NCBI GenBank assembly: GCA_044425575.1
Contig: JAWXVE010000092.1
Location: 1 to 6,514, forward strand
Direction of reading: 5' to 3'
Length of the DNA stretch: 6,514 bases
From: JAWXVE01 sp044425575
GTDB taxonomy: Bacteria > Bacillota > Clostridia > Lachnospirales > Lachnospiraceae
Shown here: positions 1 to 6,460 of the stretch, piece after piece
Numbering within the stretch: position 1 is the stretch's first letter
Layout: each line of letters begins with the position of its first letter
Translations under genes and position numbers: made by a program
Notes under the pieces: generated by a model
Told to the model about the DNA's origin: nothing
Seen by the model: only the letters and a program-made list of their open reading frames with translations
Database searches by the model: none

Positions 1-1821
1 GCACAGGGACGTAGACGTATTACATTAGAAGAGTTAGATGCTGGATTCACAGGTGTTGCACTCCTATTTGAACCTGAGGAAAATTTTCAAAGACAGAAGA
101 AGCAAGACGGGATTGTAAGTGCTGTGATTCGAAGATTAGAAGGACAGAGTAAGGTATTAGCGTGCTTAATGATCTTAGGGTTAGCAATGGTGATACCATC
201 CATTATTTTACCCATGTATACGCGAATCTTTATAGATGATATTCTAGGTCTTGGGAATGACAATTGGGTTATCATATTGATTATAGGTATGATTGCCACG
301 GTAACATTTAAAGCCTGCTTTACCTACTATCAAAAGTATTTATTTATTATATTCGAGAAAAAGATTGCACTATTAACCACTCATAAATTAGTTTATCACT
401 TATTCCGATTACCAATGTCTTTCTTTGACCAAAGAATGGCAGGAGATTTGGCAGACAGAACAACGAACAATGACCAGATTTGCACGTTTGTCATTGGAGA
501 ATTAATTCAGAATGCAATTAATGTAGTGTTGTCTATTTTATATTTTGGTTTACTCTATGCCTATAGTCCCCTCTTAAGTTTGATTGGACTTGGAAGTATG
601 ATGATGAATATCATCATTGCGAAAGTTTCAGCTAATTATATGGCACGAACCATTATGAAGGTGCAGCAAGATGAAGGGAAGATGTATGGAGTAATGCTCT
701 CTGGAATTCGTATGATTACAACGCTAAAAGCAGCAGGAGTGGAACATGATTATGCCAGTCGTGTATTAGGTAATTATGCGAAATCCATTACAAGAAAGCA
801 AGAACATGGGAAATTAATGCAGATTATTAATTCTATCCCAGAGATTACCACACAATTATCCAATGTATTAGTATTGTTAGTGGGTGGTGTTCTTGTTATG
901 AATGGAGAGATGACTTCAGGAATGTTAATTGCATTTGTAACCATACTAGGACTTTTTACAGAACCAACCAATCAGTTAATAGAATTTGCACAGAAGATTC
1001 AACAAGCAAGAGCAGATATGAATCGTGTAGATGATATTTTGAAATATGAAGAAGATAAAATCTATGATCATGACGTGGAACAAGAATTAGGAACAGAGAA
1101 ATTGTCAGGACACATGGAACTAGATCACATTTCCTTCGGATATGGAATTCTAGATAAACCATTGATTCAAGACTTTAGCTTTCGCTTAGAGTGTGGCAAA
1201 AGTATTGCATTTGTAGGAGCTTCGGGAAGCGGAAAGTCTACTGTTTCTAAATTGATTAGTGGATTATATCTTCCTTGGAGTGGCGAGATTCGTGTAGATG
1301 GAAAGCCAATTGGGGAAGTGCAACCAGAGATTCTACGAAGCTCAATTGCAACGGTAAGTCAGGAGATTTCCCTCTTTGCTGGAACCATTCGTGAAAATAT
1401 TACCATGTGGGATACCACCATACGTGATGAGGATATGATTCAGGCAGCGAAAGATGCTTGTATTCATGATGCGATTACATTGAAGGTAGGTGCTTATGAT
1501 GCTATCTTAACAGAAGGTGGAGCTAATCTAAGCGGTGGACAGAGACAACGCCTTGAAATTGCTAGATCCCTAGTGAATAATCCAACAATTCTCGTAATGG
1601 ATGAAGCAACTAGTGCCCTAGATGCAGTAACAGAGAAGCAAATCGTAGATAATCTTAAGAGACGTGGTTGTACTTGCATTGTAGTTGCCCATCGTCTCAG
1701 TACCATTCGGGATAGCGATGCAATTATTGTTCTCGCCAATGGTAGAATTGTACAATCGGGAACCCATGACCAATTAGCACAGATACCTGGACATTATCAG
1801 GATTTGTTAAAAACCATATAG
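1..1821 (+). CDS. NHLM-type peptidase-containing ABC transporter (ABC1), 5' end missing
   Basis: Exports double-glycine leader peptides and cleaves the leader during export at the cytoplasmic membrane. The frame is open from base 1, giving 606 visible residues. Residues 1-30 (AQGRRRITLEELDAGFTGVA, then an FEP motif) match the end of a C39 peptidase domain, just after the usual catalytic Asp-Pro. The catalytic Cys, His and Asp are therefore upstream and cannot be checked. Membrane segments fall near residues 52-71, 89-110, 168-187, 190-209, 284-301 and 304-321. The ATPase domain spans about 370-606: Walker A GASGSGKST at 406-414, Q-loop Q454, signature LSGGQRQR at 510-517, Walker B MDE with D534/E535, and H564. 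The GTG at 124 lacks a ribosome binding site and sits inside the protein, so it is not the start. The next transporter gene follows after 14 bases, probably in the same operon. Full length in this family is about 700 residues. The family name (NHLM_micro_ABC1) is from recognition, not a search. Confidence 0.9.
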   Translation, partial: AQGRRRITLEELDAGFTGVALLFEPEENFQRQKKQDGIVSAVIRRLEGQSKVLACLMILGLAMVIPSIILPMYTRIFIDDILGLGNDNWVIILIIGMIATVTFKACFTYYQKYLFIIFEKKIALLTTHKLVYHLFRLPMSFFDQRMAGDLADRTTNNDQICTFVIGELIQNAINVVLSILYFGLLYAYSPLLSLIGLGSMMMNIIIAKVSANYMARTIMKVQQDEGKMYGVMLSGIRMITTLKAAGVEHDYASRVLGNYAKSITRKQEHGKLMQIINSIPEITTQLSNVLVLLVGGVLVMNGEMTSGMLIAFVTILGLFTEPTNQLIEFAQKIQQARADMNRVDDILKYEEDKIYDHDVEQELGTEKLSGHMELDHISFGYGILDKPLIQDFSFRLECGKSIAFVGASGSGKSTVSKLISGLYLPWSGEIRVDGKPIGEVQPEILRSSIATVSQEISLFAGTIRENITMWDTTIRDEDMIQAAKDACIHDAITLKVGAYDAILTEGGANLSGGQRQRLEIARSLVNNPTILVMDEATSALDAVTEKQIVDNLKRRGCTCIVVAHRLSTIRDSDAIIVLANGRIVQSGTHDQLAQIPGHYQDLLKTI

Positions 1822-1835
1822 GAAGGGGATAGAAG

Positions 1836-4382
1836 ATGAATCATATACAATTAGTAGCCTCTGACTATATTTTAACCAAAGATATAAGACAATCATATAA
1901 AGTAGTAAATGGAAGTATTCTGATCTTTGCAGTACGCCTTATAGATGGTGTACCACAGAGAAGAACTTTTATCGCCCAGATAGAAGAGGGAGAATGCTTT
2001 CCTTCCATGTACTTGAACCATGAAACAGAAGGAGAATGGACCTTCTTATGTACTGCTATGGATCAAGGTGAATTAGAAGTCAATCAAATAGAATCAGAAG
2101 AAATCATTGAAACCTTCTGTGGCTTCATACGCTTACCATTGTTCCGTGTGGAAGAATTCCATTCACAAATGGTAGAACGTGTACAATTAAAATACGTAAC
2201 AGAAGAGGGACATATCTTCGCAGTATCAGAAGAGCAGAAGAGTACTTATTATAAAGGTCTTCGTATGCTTGCGAATTCTTTTCGTACAGGGAAGAATCAA
2301 TTCTATGTGGAACAAACAGGCAATGCATTATACGATGCCACAGCATATTTAATGAGCTTAGAACAAATACCTGTTGTTTCTTATGAGGTACTTCGAGATG
2401 TATGTGGACGTAAATTTAATCTTTCCGATATTTCACGTCTCTCACATTGTATCCATCGACAAGTAATTTTAGAATCAGAGTGGTATACCAAACAAGTAGG
2501 GAATCTGCTAGTGTTTACAAAAGAAGGGCATAAGCCTTATATTGCAGTGCAGAAAACTTCCAAATCCTATATCCTTGTGGATGTGAATACCAATGAACAA
2601 GTTCCATTAACGAAAGAAGTGGAAGACACATTAGATGTGAAAGCCTATATGGTGTATCGCCCTTTTGAGAATAAAGAATTGAGCACTAGGGATATTCTAT
2701 TGTACTGTATGGGGAATGTGAAGAAAAGTGATCTATGGCTGATCTTCTTAATGGCACTTGTATCTACAGGAATTGGATTATTAATTCCCATTCTTAACGA
2801 GAAAATATTTGATACGTATATTCCATCAGGAGACCAAAATAGCTTAATTCAAGTAGGCTCACTTATGGTAGCATTTATCATAGGGAATTTAACCTTTGTC
2901 ATTGTAAAGAATCTTGCCTCTTATCGGTTAAGTAGTCATATGGGGATTTCCCTACAAAGTGCTATGATTCAGCGGATTTACCATATGCCAACTAGCACTT
3001 ATGATAAATACGAAAGTGCAGATTTGGCAAAACGTGTTATGGATATTTCAACGATTACAGAGCTAGTCTCTAATGTATTCATTTCCAGCTTGTTAGCAGC
3101 TATTTTCTCGGTGCTGTATTTATTTAGGATGTATGAATATTCAGGGGAATTAGCGAGAGTTAGTCTTGGACTAATTGTGGTAGAAATGGTACTAATTACC
3201 ATTTTAGGCATGATACAGATTAAGCACGAGAAAGAAATTGTGAATTTGCAAGCCAAAGCATCTTCCATCCTCTATCAATTACTAAGTGGTATCTCTAAGA
3301 TTAGAATTGCAGGAGTTGAAAATAGAGCCTTAAATCGTTATCTTGCCTATTATGTGAAGAGCAGGGAATTAAATGTCAAGTCACAACGTATCTCCAATGT
3401 GGTACAGAATCTTAACATATTTTTTGCTACTTGTTTTAGCGGGATTTTTTATTATATGGTCATTCTAAAAGACGTAGACATTTCATTAGGTGAATTCGCT
3501 GGTTTTACCGCAGGATTTGGTTCCTTCTCTGGTGCAATGCTAGGCTTAGTAATTGCATTCTTACAAGTGAATAATGCAATCCCTATTTATGAACGTGCTA
3601 AAGTAATCTTTCAAACCACAGATGAAAATAAGACAGATTGTTCTGTATTAACATCTCTTACCGGAAAAATTGACTTGAATAACGTATCTTTTCAATACGA
3701 TCCAGAAGGTGAGTTTATCTTAAAAGATTTATCCCTTTCCATACAGCCAGAAGAATATGTGGCGATTGTTGGTTCATCAGGTTCAGGGAAATCTACTTTG
3801 TTAAAATTATTACTAGGATTTGAAGAGGCTACAAAAGGAAAAATCTATTACGACAACCAAGATATTGATCACCTTGATAAGAGAGAATTACGGAAGAAAA
3901 TGGGTGTGGTATTACAGGATGGCAAATTACTAGCAGGAAGTATCTATGAAAACATCACCATTACTTCTGGAGAAGTGCCAATTAATCAAGTACAGCAAGT
4001 TCTAGAACAAGTTGGAATGAAGAAGGAAGTCGACCAGATGCCAATGGGAGTTCATACGGTAGTTTCAGAAGGTGGTAACAATATATCTGGTGGACAGTGT
4101 CAACGTTTATTAATTGCCCGTGCCATCATTAATGCACCGAAAGTGATTTACTTTGACGAAGCAACAAGTGCGTTAGATAATGTGAATCAAGCATTGATAT
4201 GCGAAAGCATTCATAAGATACCAGCAACGAAAGTGGTGATTGCCCACAGATTAAGCACCATCCTGAATTGTGACAGAATTCTGGTATTAGAACACGGACG
4301 TTTAGTAGAAGATGGCACCTATGAAGAATTAATGGAGAAGAAGGGCTATTTCTATGACTTGGCAATTCGCCAGGTAGAATAA
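1836..4382 (+). CDS. NHLM-type ABC transporter, permease/ATP-binding protein (ABC2)
   Basis: Second half-transporter of the leader-peptide export pair, 848 residues; it probably forms a heterodimer with the upstream protein (inference). ATG 1836 has AAGGGG at 1823-1828, seven bases upstream. Residues 1 to about 290 form a soluble domain without peptidase motifs. Its first part (NGSILIFAV, then EEGECF) resembles the cyclic-nucleotide-binding-like fold seen at the N-terminus of NHLM ABC2 proteins. Hydrophobic segments lie near 300-320, 342-363, 409-437, 440-463, 526-544 and 553-578. The ATPase domain runs from about 610: Walker A GSSGSGKST at 646-654, signature ISGGQCQR at 750-757, Walker B FDE with D774/E775, and H804. 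The signature begins with Ile rather than Leu and has Cys755 where Arg is common; neither should abolish activity. Part of this ATPase sequence (3925-3979) recurs inverted at 4445-4499. Confidence 0.9.
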   Translation: MNHIQLVASDYILTKDIRQSYKVVNGSILIFAVRLIDGVPQRRTFIAQIEEGECFPSMYLNHETEGEWTFLCTAMDQGELEVNQIESEEIIETFCGFIRLPLFRVEEFHSQMVERVQLKYVTEEGHIFAVSEEQKSTYYKGLRMLANSFRTGKNQFYVEQTGNALYDATAYLMSLEQIPVVSYEVLRDVCGRKFNLSDISRLSHCIHRQVILESEWYTKQVGNLLVFTKEGHKPYIAVQKTSKSYILVDVNTNEQVPLTKEVEDTLDVKAYMVYRPFENKELSTRDILLYCMGNVKKSDLWLIFLMALVSTGIGLLIPILNEKIFDTYIPSGDQNSLIQVGSLMVAFIIGNLTFVIVKNLASYRLSSHMGISLQSAMIQRIYHMPTSTYDKYESADLAKRVMDISTITELVSNVFISSLLAAIFSVLYLFRMYEYSGELARVSLGLIVVEMVLITILGMIQIKHEKEIVNLQAKASSILYQLLSGISKIRIAGVENRALNRYLAYYVKSRELNVKSQRISNVVQNLNIFFATCFSGIFYYMVILKDVDISLGEFAGFTAGFGSFSGAMLGLVIAFLQVNNAIPIYERAKVIFQTTDENKTDCSVLTSLTGKIDLNNVSFQYDPEGEFILKDLSLSIQPEEYVAIVGSSGSGKSTLLKLLLGFEEATKGKIYYDNQDIDHLDKRELRKKMGVVLQDGKLLAGSIYENITITSGEVPINQVQQVLEQVGMKKEVDQMPMGVHTVVSEGGNNISGGQCQRLLIARAIINAPKVIYFDEATSALDNVNQALICESIHKIPATKVVIAHRLSTILNCDRILVLEHGRLVEDGTYEELMEKKGYFYDLAIRQVE

Positions 4383-4401
4383 AATAAGTAGAATAAATAA
4401 T

Positions 4402-4429
4402 AAGATGGCACTTGTAACAGTGCCATCTT
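4402..4429. terminator. Bidirectional Rho-independent terminator between convergent units
   Basis: A perfect 11-base stem, AAGATGGCACT paired with AGTGCCATCTT, encloses the six-base loop TGTAAC. Outer T-G and A-T pairs can extend it. On the + strand it is followed by TTGTTCTT. On the - strand it is followed by the T-rich TTATTATTTATTC. It lies 20 bases after the ABC2 stop and about 70 bases after the stop of the last precursor gene, so it can end transcription from both sides. Confidence 0.85.
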
Positions 4430-4444
4430 GTTCTTGAAGGGTTA

Positions 4445-4499
4445 GGTACGTCTCCCGAAGTAATGGTGATATTTTCATAGACGCTTCCTGCTAGTAATT
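4445..4499 (-). pseudogene. Relic of a second NHLM ABC2 ATPase gene
   Basis: Read on the - strand, this segment encodes LLAGSVYENITITSGDVP, matching residues 698-715 (LLAGSIYENITITSGEVP) of the ABC2 protein encoded at 1836-4382. The DNA matches 3925-3979 at 49 of 55 positions by hand count. Of the six differences four are synonymous (AGT/AGC, AAC/AAT, TCT/TCG, GTG/GTA) and two conservative (Ile to Val, Glu to Asp). That pattern points to a homologous gene that diverged while still coding and was then reduced to a fragment, rather than a recent copy of the local gene. Weak similarity may continue to about 4429 with a one-base shift. It follows the precursor stop at 4501 directly and has no start or binding site, so it is not a gene now. 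Confidence 0.83.
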
Positions 4500-4500
4500 A

Positions 4501-4806
4501 TCATTTTTTTATTCGAATCCAGCCATCGTCTGTCTTTTGGTACTCATACCCGATAAAGCTATATGAAGAGCCACCAGCTACTGCCTCCAAATCCTCTGCT
4601 GATAACAATCCATCATTCGTTTCTTTTGATAGTTCCACAATAATCGCCATCATAGGTTTAAATTCATCGAAGGATACAGTAGTCTTATCTTTTACAACGT
4701 CGTAACATTCTTCAAGACTTTTACATTCCTCCCATTTCTTTAAAACCTCTTCATCATTTAATAATGCCATAATACTGTCGTCTACCAAACCTTTAGGTGT
4801 GTTCAT
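4501..4806 (-). CDS. Nif11-like precursor peptide 1
   Basis: Precursor of 101 residues: leader 1-79 ending EAVAGG, then a 22-residue core beginning SSYSFIGYEYQ and ending WIRIKK. The core is the most polar and aromatic of the set (three Tyr, one Trp, basic tail) and has no Cys. The leader has C28 and C34 and the Nif11-like pattern of an N-terminal helix, KSLEE, and an LSAEDLEAV stretch before GG. An ATG four codons upstream (4818) would put AGAAGGG directly against the start codon, so MNTPKG at 4806 is preferred; it also aligns with all paralogs. The spacing of AGAAGGG to this ATG is long (12 bases). The shared promoter block is missing upstream, so it is probably co-transcribed with precursor 2, 98 bases away. 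It is the last gene before the terminator. Nif11 membership is by pattern recognition. Confidence 0.85.
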   Translation of the reverse strand: MNTPKGLVDDSIMALLNDEEVLKKWEECKSLEECYDVVKDKTTVSFDEFKPMMAIIVELSKETNDGLLSAEDLEAVAGGSSYSFIGYEYQKTDDGWIRIKK

Positions 4807-4837
4807 AATAAAATCCATCCCTTCTTATAATGGTTAC

Positions 4838-4894
4838 TCAAACATTTACATGTGCGCTTGCGATCATCTTCTTACCGATCTCCGACATGATGGG
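4838..4894 (-). pseudogene. Leaderless orphan core-peptide remnant
   Basis: The - strand reads PIMSEIGKKMIASAHVNV followed by TGA. It aligns with the core of precursor 2 (TIMLELGKKLITGADVSLL): nine of fifteen residues from Ile-Met to Val are identical, and 36 of 45 bases match by hand count. No leader, binding site or start of its own precedes it. Only ten bases separate it from the stop of precursor 2 (4905), and it lies in the +1 frame relative to that gene. The simplest reading is the 3' end of a former sixth precursor whose promoter and leader were deleted. A tandem duplication of the core is an alternative. Confidence 0.72.
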
Positions 4895-4904
4895 CAAGAA
4901 GTAT

Positions 4905-5213
4905 TTAAAGTAGTGAAACATCAGCGCCTGTGATCAACTTCTTACCGAGCTCCAACATAATGGTGCTCCATGAAGACCCACCAGCTACTGCATCTAAATC
5001 ATCTTCCGATAATAATCCATCATTGGTCTTTTTTGATAGTTCCACAATAATCGCCATCATAGGTTTAAATTCATCGAAGGATACGGTAGTCTTGTCTTTT
5101 ACTACGTCGTAACATTCTTCAAGACTTTTACATTCCACCCATTTCTTAATAACTGCTTCATCATTTAATAATGCCATAATACTGTCGTCTACAAAACCTT
5201 TTGGTGTGTTCAT
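4905..5213 (-). CDS. Nif11-like precursor peptide 2
   Basis: Precursor of 102 residues: 79-residue leader ending DAVAGG, then a 23-residue core starting SSWSTIMLELGKK and ending ADVSLL. The core is hydrophobic with a central Lys-Lys and could form an amphipathic helix; it contains no Cys. The leader is nearly identical to that of precursor 1, at DNA level as well as protein. MNTPKG at 5213 is taken as the start: AAAGGA at 5225-5230 lies 11 bases upstream, while the earlier in-frame ATG at 5225 overlaps that binding site. A promoter block lies at 5262-5290, so this gene probably heads a unit with precursor 1. Its last codons are CTT TAA, and a related core without leader follows in the +1 frame. 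Confidence 0.88.
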   Translation of the reverse strand: MNTPKGFVDDSIMALLNDEAVIKKWVECKSLEECYDVVKDKTTVSFDEFKPMMAIIVELSKKTNDGLLSEDDLDAVAGGSSWSTIMLELGKKLITGADVSLL

Positions 5214-5290
5214 AATAAGTTCCATCCTTTCTTATAATGATTGTTTATGAGTGATAATTAGATTCTACGCCTTTTGGCCATAAAAAGAAA
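5214..5290 (-). promoter_or_regulatory. Promoter and 5' leader block of precursor 2
   Basis: On the - strand, -10 TAGAAT is at 5262-5267, with TTTCTT 17 bases upstream at 5285-5290 as the weak -35. The segment 5214-5287 matches 5627-5700 with a single visible difference. Compared with that copy, three extra T residues follow CAATTG, splitting the TTGCTT hexamer found there. The untranslated leader would be about 40 bases. Promoter activity is inferred from the motifs and conservation. Confidence 0.6.
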
Positions 5291-5320
5291 CAATTGCTTT
5301 GAAGGCCTACATTCGTAAGA

Positions 5321-5626
5321 CTAGAGGATCAGCCACCCTACGTTTCCTCCTAATAACTTAGCAATTTCTGCCGCTGTTGTAGCCCTAGCACCACCAGCTA
5401 CTGCATCTAAATCTGCTTCTGATAATAATCCATTGTTAAGTTCTTTGGATAATTCTGCAACAATCGACATCATAGACTTGAATTCATCCAATGGTAAGGT
5501 AGCCATATCTTTGACTACGTCATAACATTCTTCAAGATTCTTGCATTCCGACCATTTTTTTAAAACCTCATCATTGCTTATTAATGTTATAATACTGTCA
5601 TCTACAAATCCTTTTGGTGTGTTCAT
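5321..5626 (-). CDS. Nif11-like precursor peptide 3
   Basis: Precursor of 101 residues and the most divergent leader of the five (SIITLISNDEVLKKWSEC, then MATLPLDEF), yet still 79 residues with C28, C34 and DAVAGG. The 22-residue core begins ARATTAAEIAKLLGG and ends GWLIL; it is alanine- and leucine-rich, cationic at Arg81 and Lys90, and Cys-free. A second Gly-Gly at residues 93-94, after Leu-Leu, is a possible but unlikely extra cleavage point. Start MNTPKG at 5626 is chosen for the same reason as in precursor 2, with AAAGGA at 5638-5643. It has its own promoter block, and gaps of 107 and 116 bases separate it from its neighbours, so it may be a single-gene unit. Confidence 0.87.
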   Translation of the reverse strand: MNTPKGFVDDSIITLISNDEVLKKWSECKNLEECYDVVKDMATLPLDEFKSMMSIVAELSKELNNGLLSEADLDAVAGGARATTAAEIAKLLGGNVGWLIL

Positions 5627-5703
5627 AATAAGTTCCATCCTTTCTTATAATGATTGTTTATGAGTGATAATTAGATTCTACGCCTTTTTGCCATAAAAAG
5701 CAA
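5627..5703 (-). promoter_or_regulatory. Promoter and 5' leader block of precursor 3
   Basis: On the - strand, TTGCTT at 5698-5703 lies 17 bases from TAGAAT at 5675-5680, a reasonable sigma-A-type promoter. An inverted repeat CTTTTT-ATGGC-AAAAAG occupies the spacer and could be an operator or chance in AT-rich DNA. The block from the spacer to the start codon is almost identical to that of precursor 2. Confidence 0.65.
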
Positions 5704-5742
5704 TTGATTTGAATCTAAGGTGAGTGTGATTGAATTCTAGTA

Positions 5743-6039
5743 TTAGAAAAGGAACTTTTTTGATATGAAAGTCATATCAATTGTTGATTTAGTCAGTGAA
5801 GTACCACCAGCTACTGCATCTAAATCTTCTTCCGATAATAATCCGTTGTTAAGATCTTTTGATAATTCCACAGCAATCGCAATCATAGGTTTAAAATCAT
5901 CGAATGATACGGTAGTTTTATCTTTTACAACGTCGTAACATTCTTCTAGACTCTTACAGTCCTCCCATTTCTTGATAACTACTTCATCCTTTAATAGTGC
6001 CATAATACTGTCGTCCACAAATCCTTTAGGTGTGTTCAT
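5743..6039 (-). CDS. Nif11-like precursor peptide 4
   Basis: Precursor of 98 residues: 79-residue leader ending DAVAGG and a 19-residue core, TSLTKSTIDMTFISKKFLF. Seven of the 19 core residues are Ser or Thr, three are Lys, and none is Cys. The leader DNA differs from that of precursor 5 at only about eight positions, so the two arose by recent duplication or were homogenised by gene conversion; only the cores differ strongly. The binding site AAAGGAG at 6047-6053 stands seven bases before ATG 6039, and no earlier in-frame ATG competes, which supports the MNTPKG start in all paralogs. Only 53 bases separate it from precursor 5 and the common promoter block is absent there, so it is probably the second gene of that unit. 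Confidence 0.88.
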   Translation of the reverse strand: MNTPKGFVDDSIMALLKDEVVIKKWEDCKSLEECYDVVKDKTTVSFDDFKPMIAIAVELSKDLNNGLLSEEDLDAVAGGTSLTKSTIDMTFISKKFLF

Positions 6040-6092
6040 AATAATGCTCCTTTCTGTGTGTAAATATTTTGCTATCTAAGAACGAAATAACA

Positions 6093-6386
6093 TCAAAATA
6101 TAAAAGCGGAAATTATTTCATAAGTGCTAATAGAATTCCGTGAAAAAGAACCACCAGCTACTCCATCTAATTCCTCTTCCGATAATAATCCGTTGTTAAG
6201 ATCTTTGGATAATTCCACAGCAATCGCCATCATAGGTTTAAAATCATCGAATGATACGGTAGTTTTATCTTTTACAACGTCGTAACATTCTTCTAGACTC
6301 TTACAGTCCTCCCATTTCTTGATAACTACTTCATCATTCAATAGTGCCATAATACTGTCGTCTACAAATCCTTTAGGTGTGTTCAT
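6093..6386 (-). CDS. Nif11-like precursor peptide 5
   Basis: Precursor of 97 residues, the shortest: leader ending DGVAGG (Gly in place of Ala at residue 75) and an 18-residue core, SFSRNSISTYEIISAFIF. The core is Ser-rich at its start and hydrophobic at its end, with no Cys. Start ATG 6386 has AAAGGAG at 6394-6400, seven bases upstream. The leader keeps C28, C34 and the KSLEECYDVVKDKTTVSFDDF stretch in common with precursor 4. A promoter block lies directly upstream, so this is the first gene of the 5-4 unit and the first of the array visible here; more copies may lie beyond the right edge. Confidence 0.88.
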   Translation of the reverse strand: MNTPKGFVDDSIMALLNDEVVIKKWEDCKSLEECYDVVKDKTTVSFDDFKPMMAIAVELSKDLNNGLLSEEELDGVAGGSFSRNSISTYEIISAFIF

Positions 6387-6400
6387 AATAATGCTCCTTT

Positions 6401-6460
6401 CCTTTGGTGATTATTTATGAGTGATAATTTGATTCTATACCTTTTTGCCATAAAAGACAA
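6401..6460 (-). promoter_or_regulatory. Promoter block of precursors 5 and 4
   Basis: On the - strand, TTGTCT at 6455-6460 is 17 bases upstream of TAGAAT at 6432-6437. The ATGGCAAAAAGG spacer segment and the following AATTATCACTCATAAA are shared with the blocks before precursors 2 and 3, but the last part before the binding site differs. The remaining bases to the window edge (6461-6514) hold no gene that can be supported. Confidence 0.62.

Noticed and set aside
124..126. GTG as the start of the first transporter gene
   Set aside because: The same frame is open back to base 1 and the preceding 41 codons match the end of a C39 peptidase domain; no good binding site precedes the GTG.
3925..4499. 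Inverted repeat (3925-3979 and 4445-4499) as an invertible phase-variation switch
   Set aside because: Inversion would destroy the end of the ABC2 ATPase gene and move the terminator without creating a sensible new reading frame; no recombinase or recombination-site structure is seen.
4930..5112. Open frame of 60 codons on the + strand opposite precursor 2
   Set aside because: It is the antisense shadow of the conserved leader, with no binding site and no independent protein features.
5701..5742. Weak second copy of the TAGAAT...CACTCA block after precursor 4
   Set aside because: Only about 15 of 20 aligned bases match with a gap, no -35 fits well, and the sequence is AT-rich; chance is likely.
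4501..6386. Reading the precursors as lanthipeptides
   Set aside because: No core has Cys, so lanthionine rings cannot form in the cores, and no lanthipeptide synthetase is seen in the window.
4501..6386. CRISPR-like array because of regularly spaced repeats
   Set aside because: The repeats are long coding leaders with intact frames and promoters, not short repeats with unique spacers.
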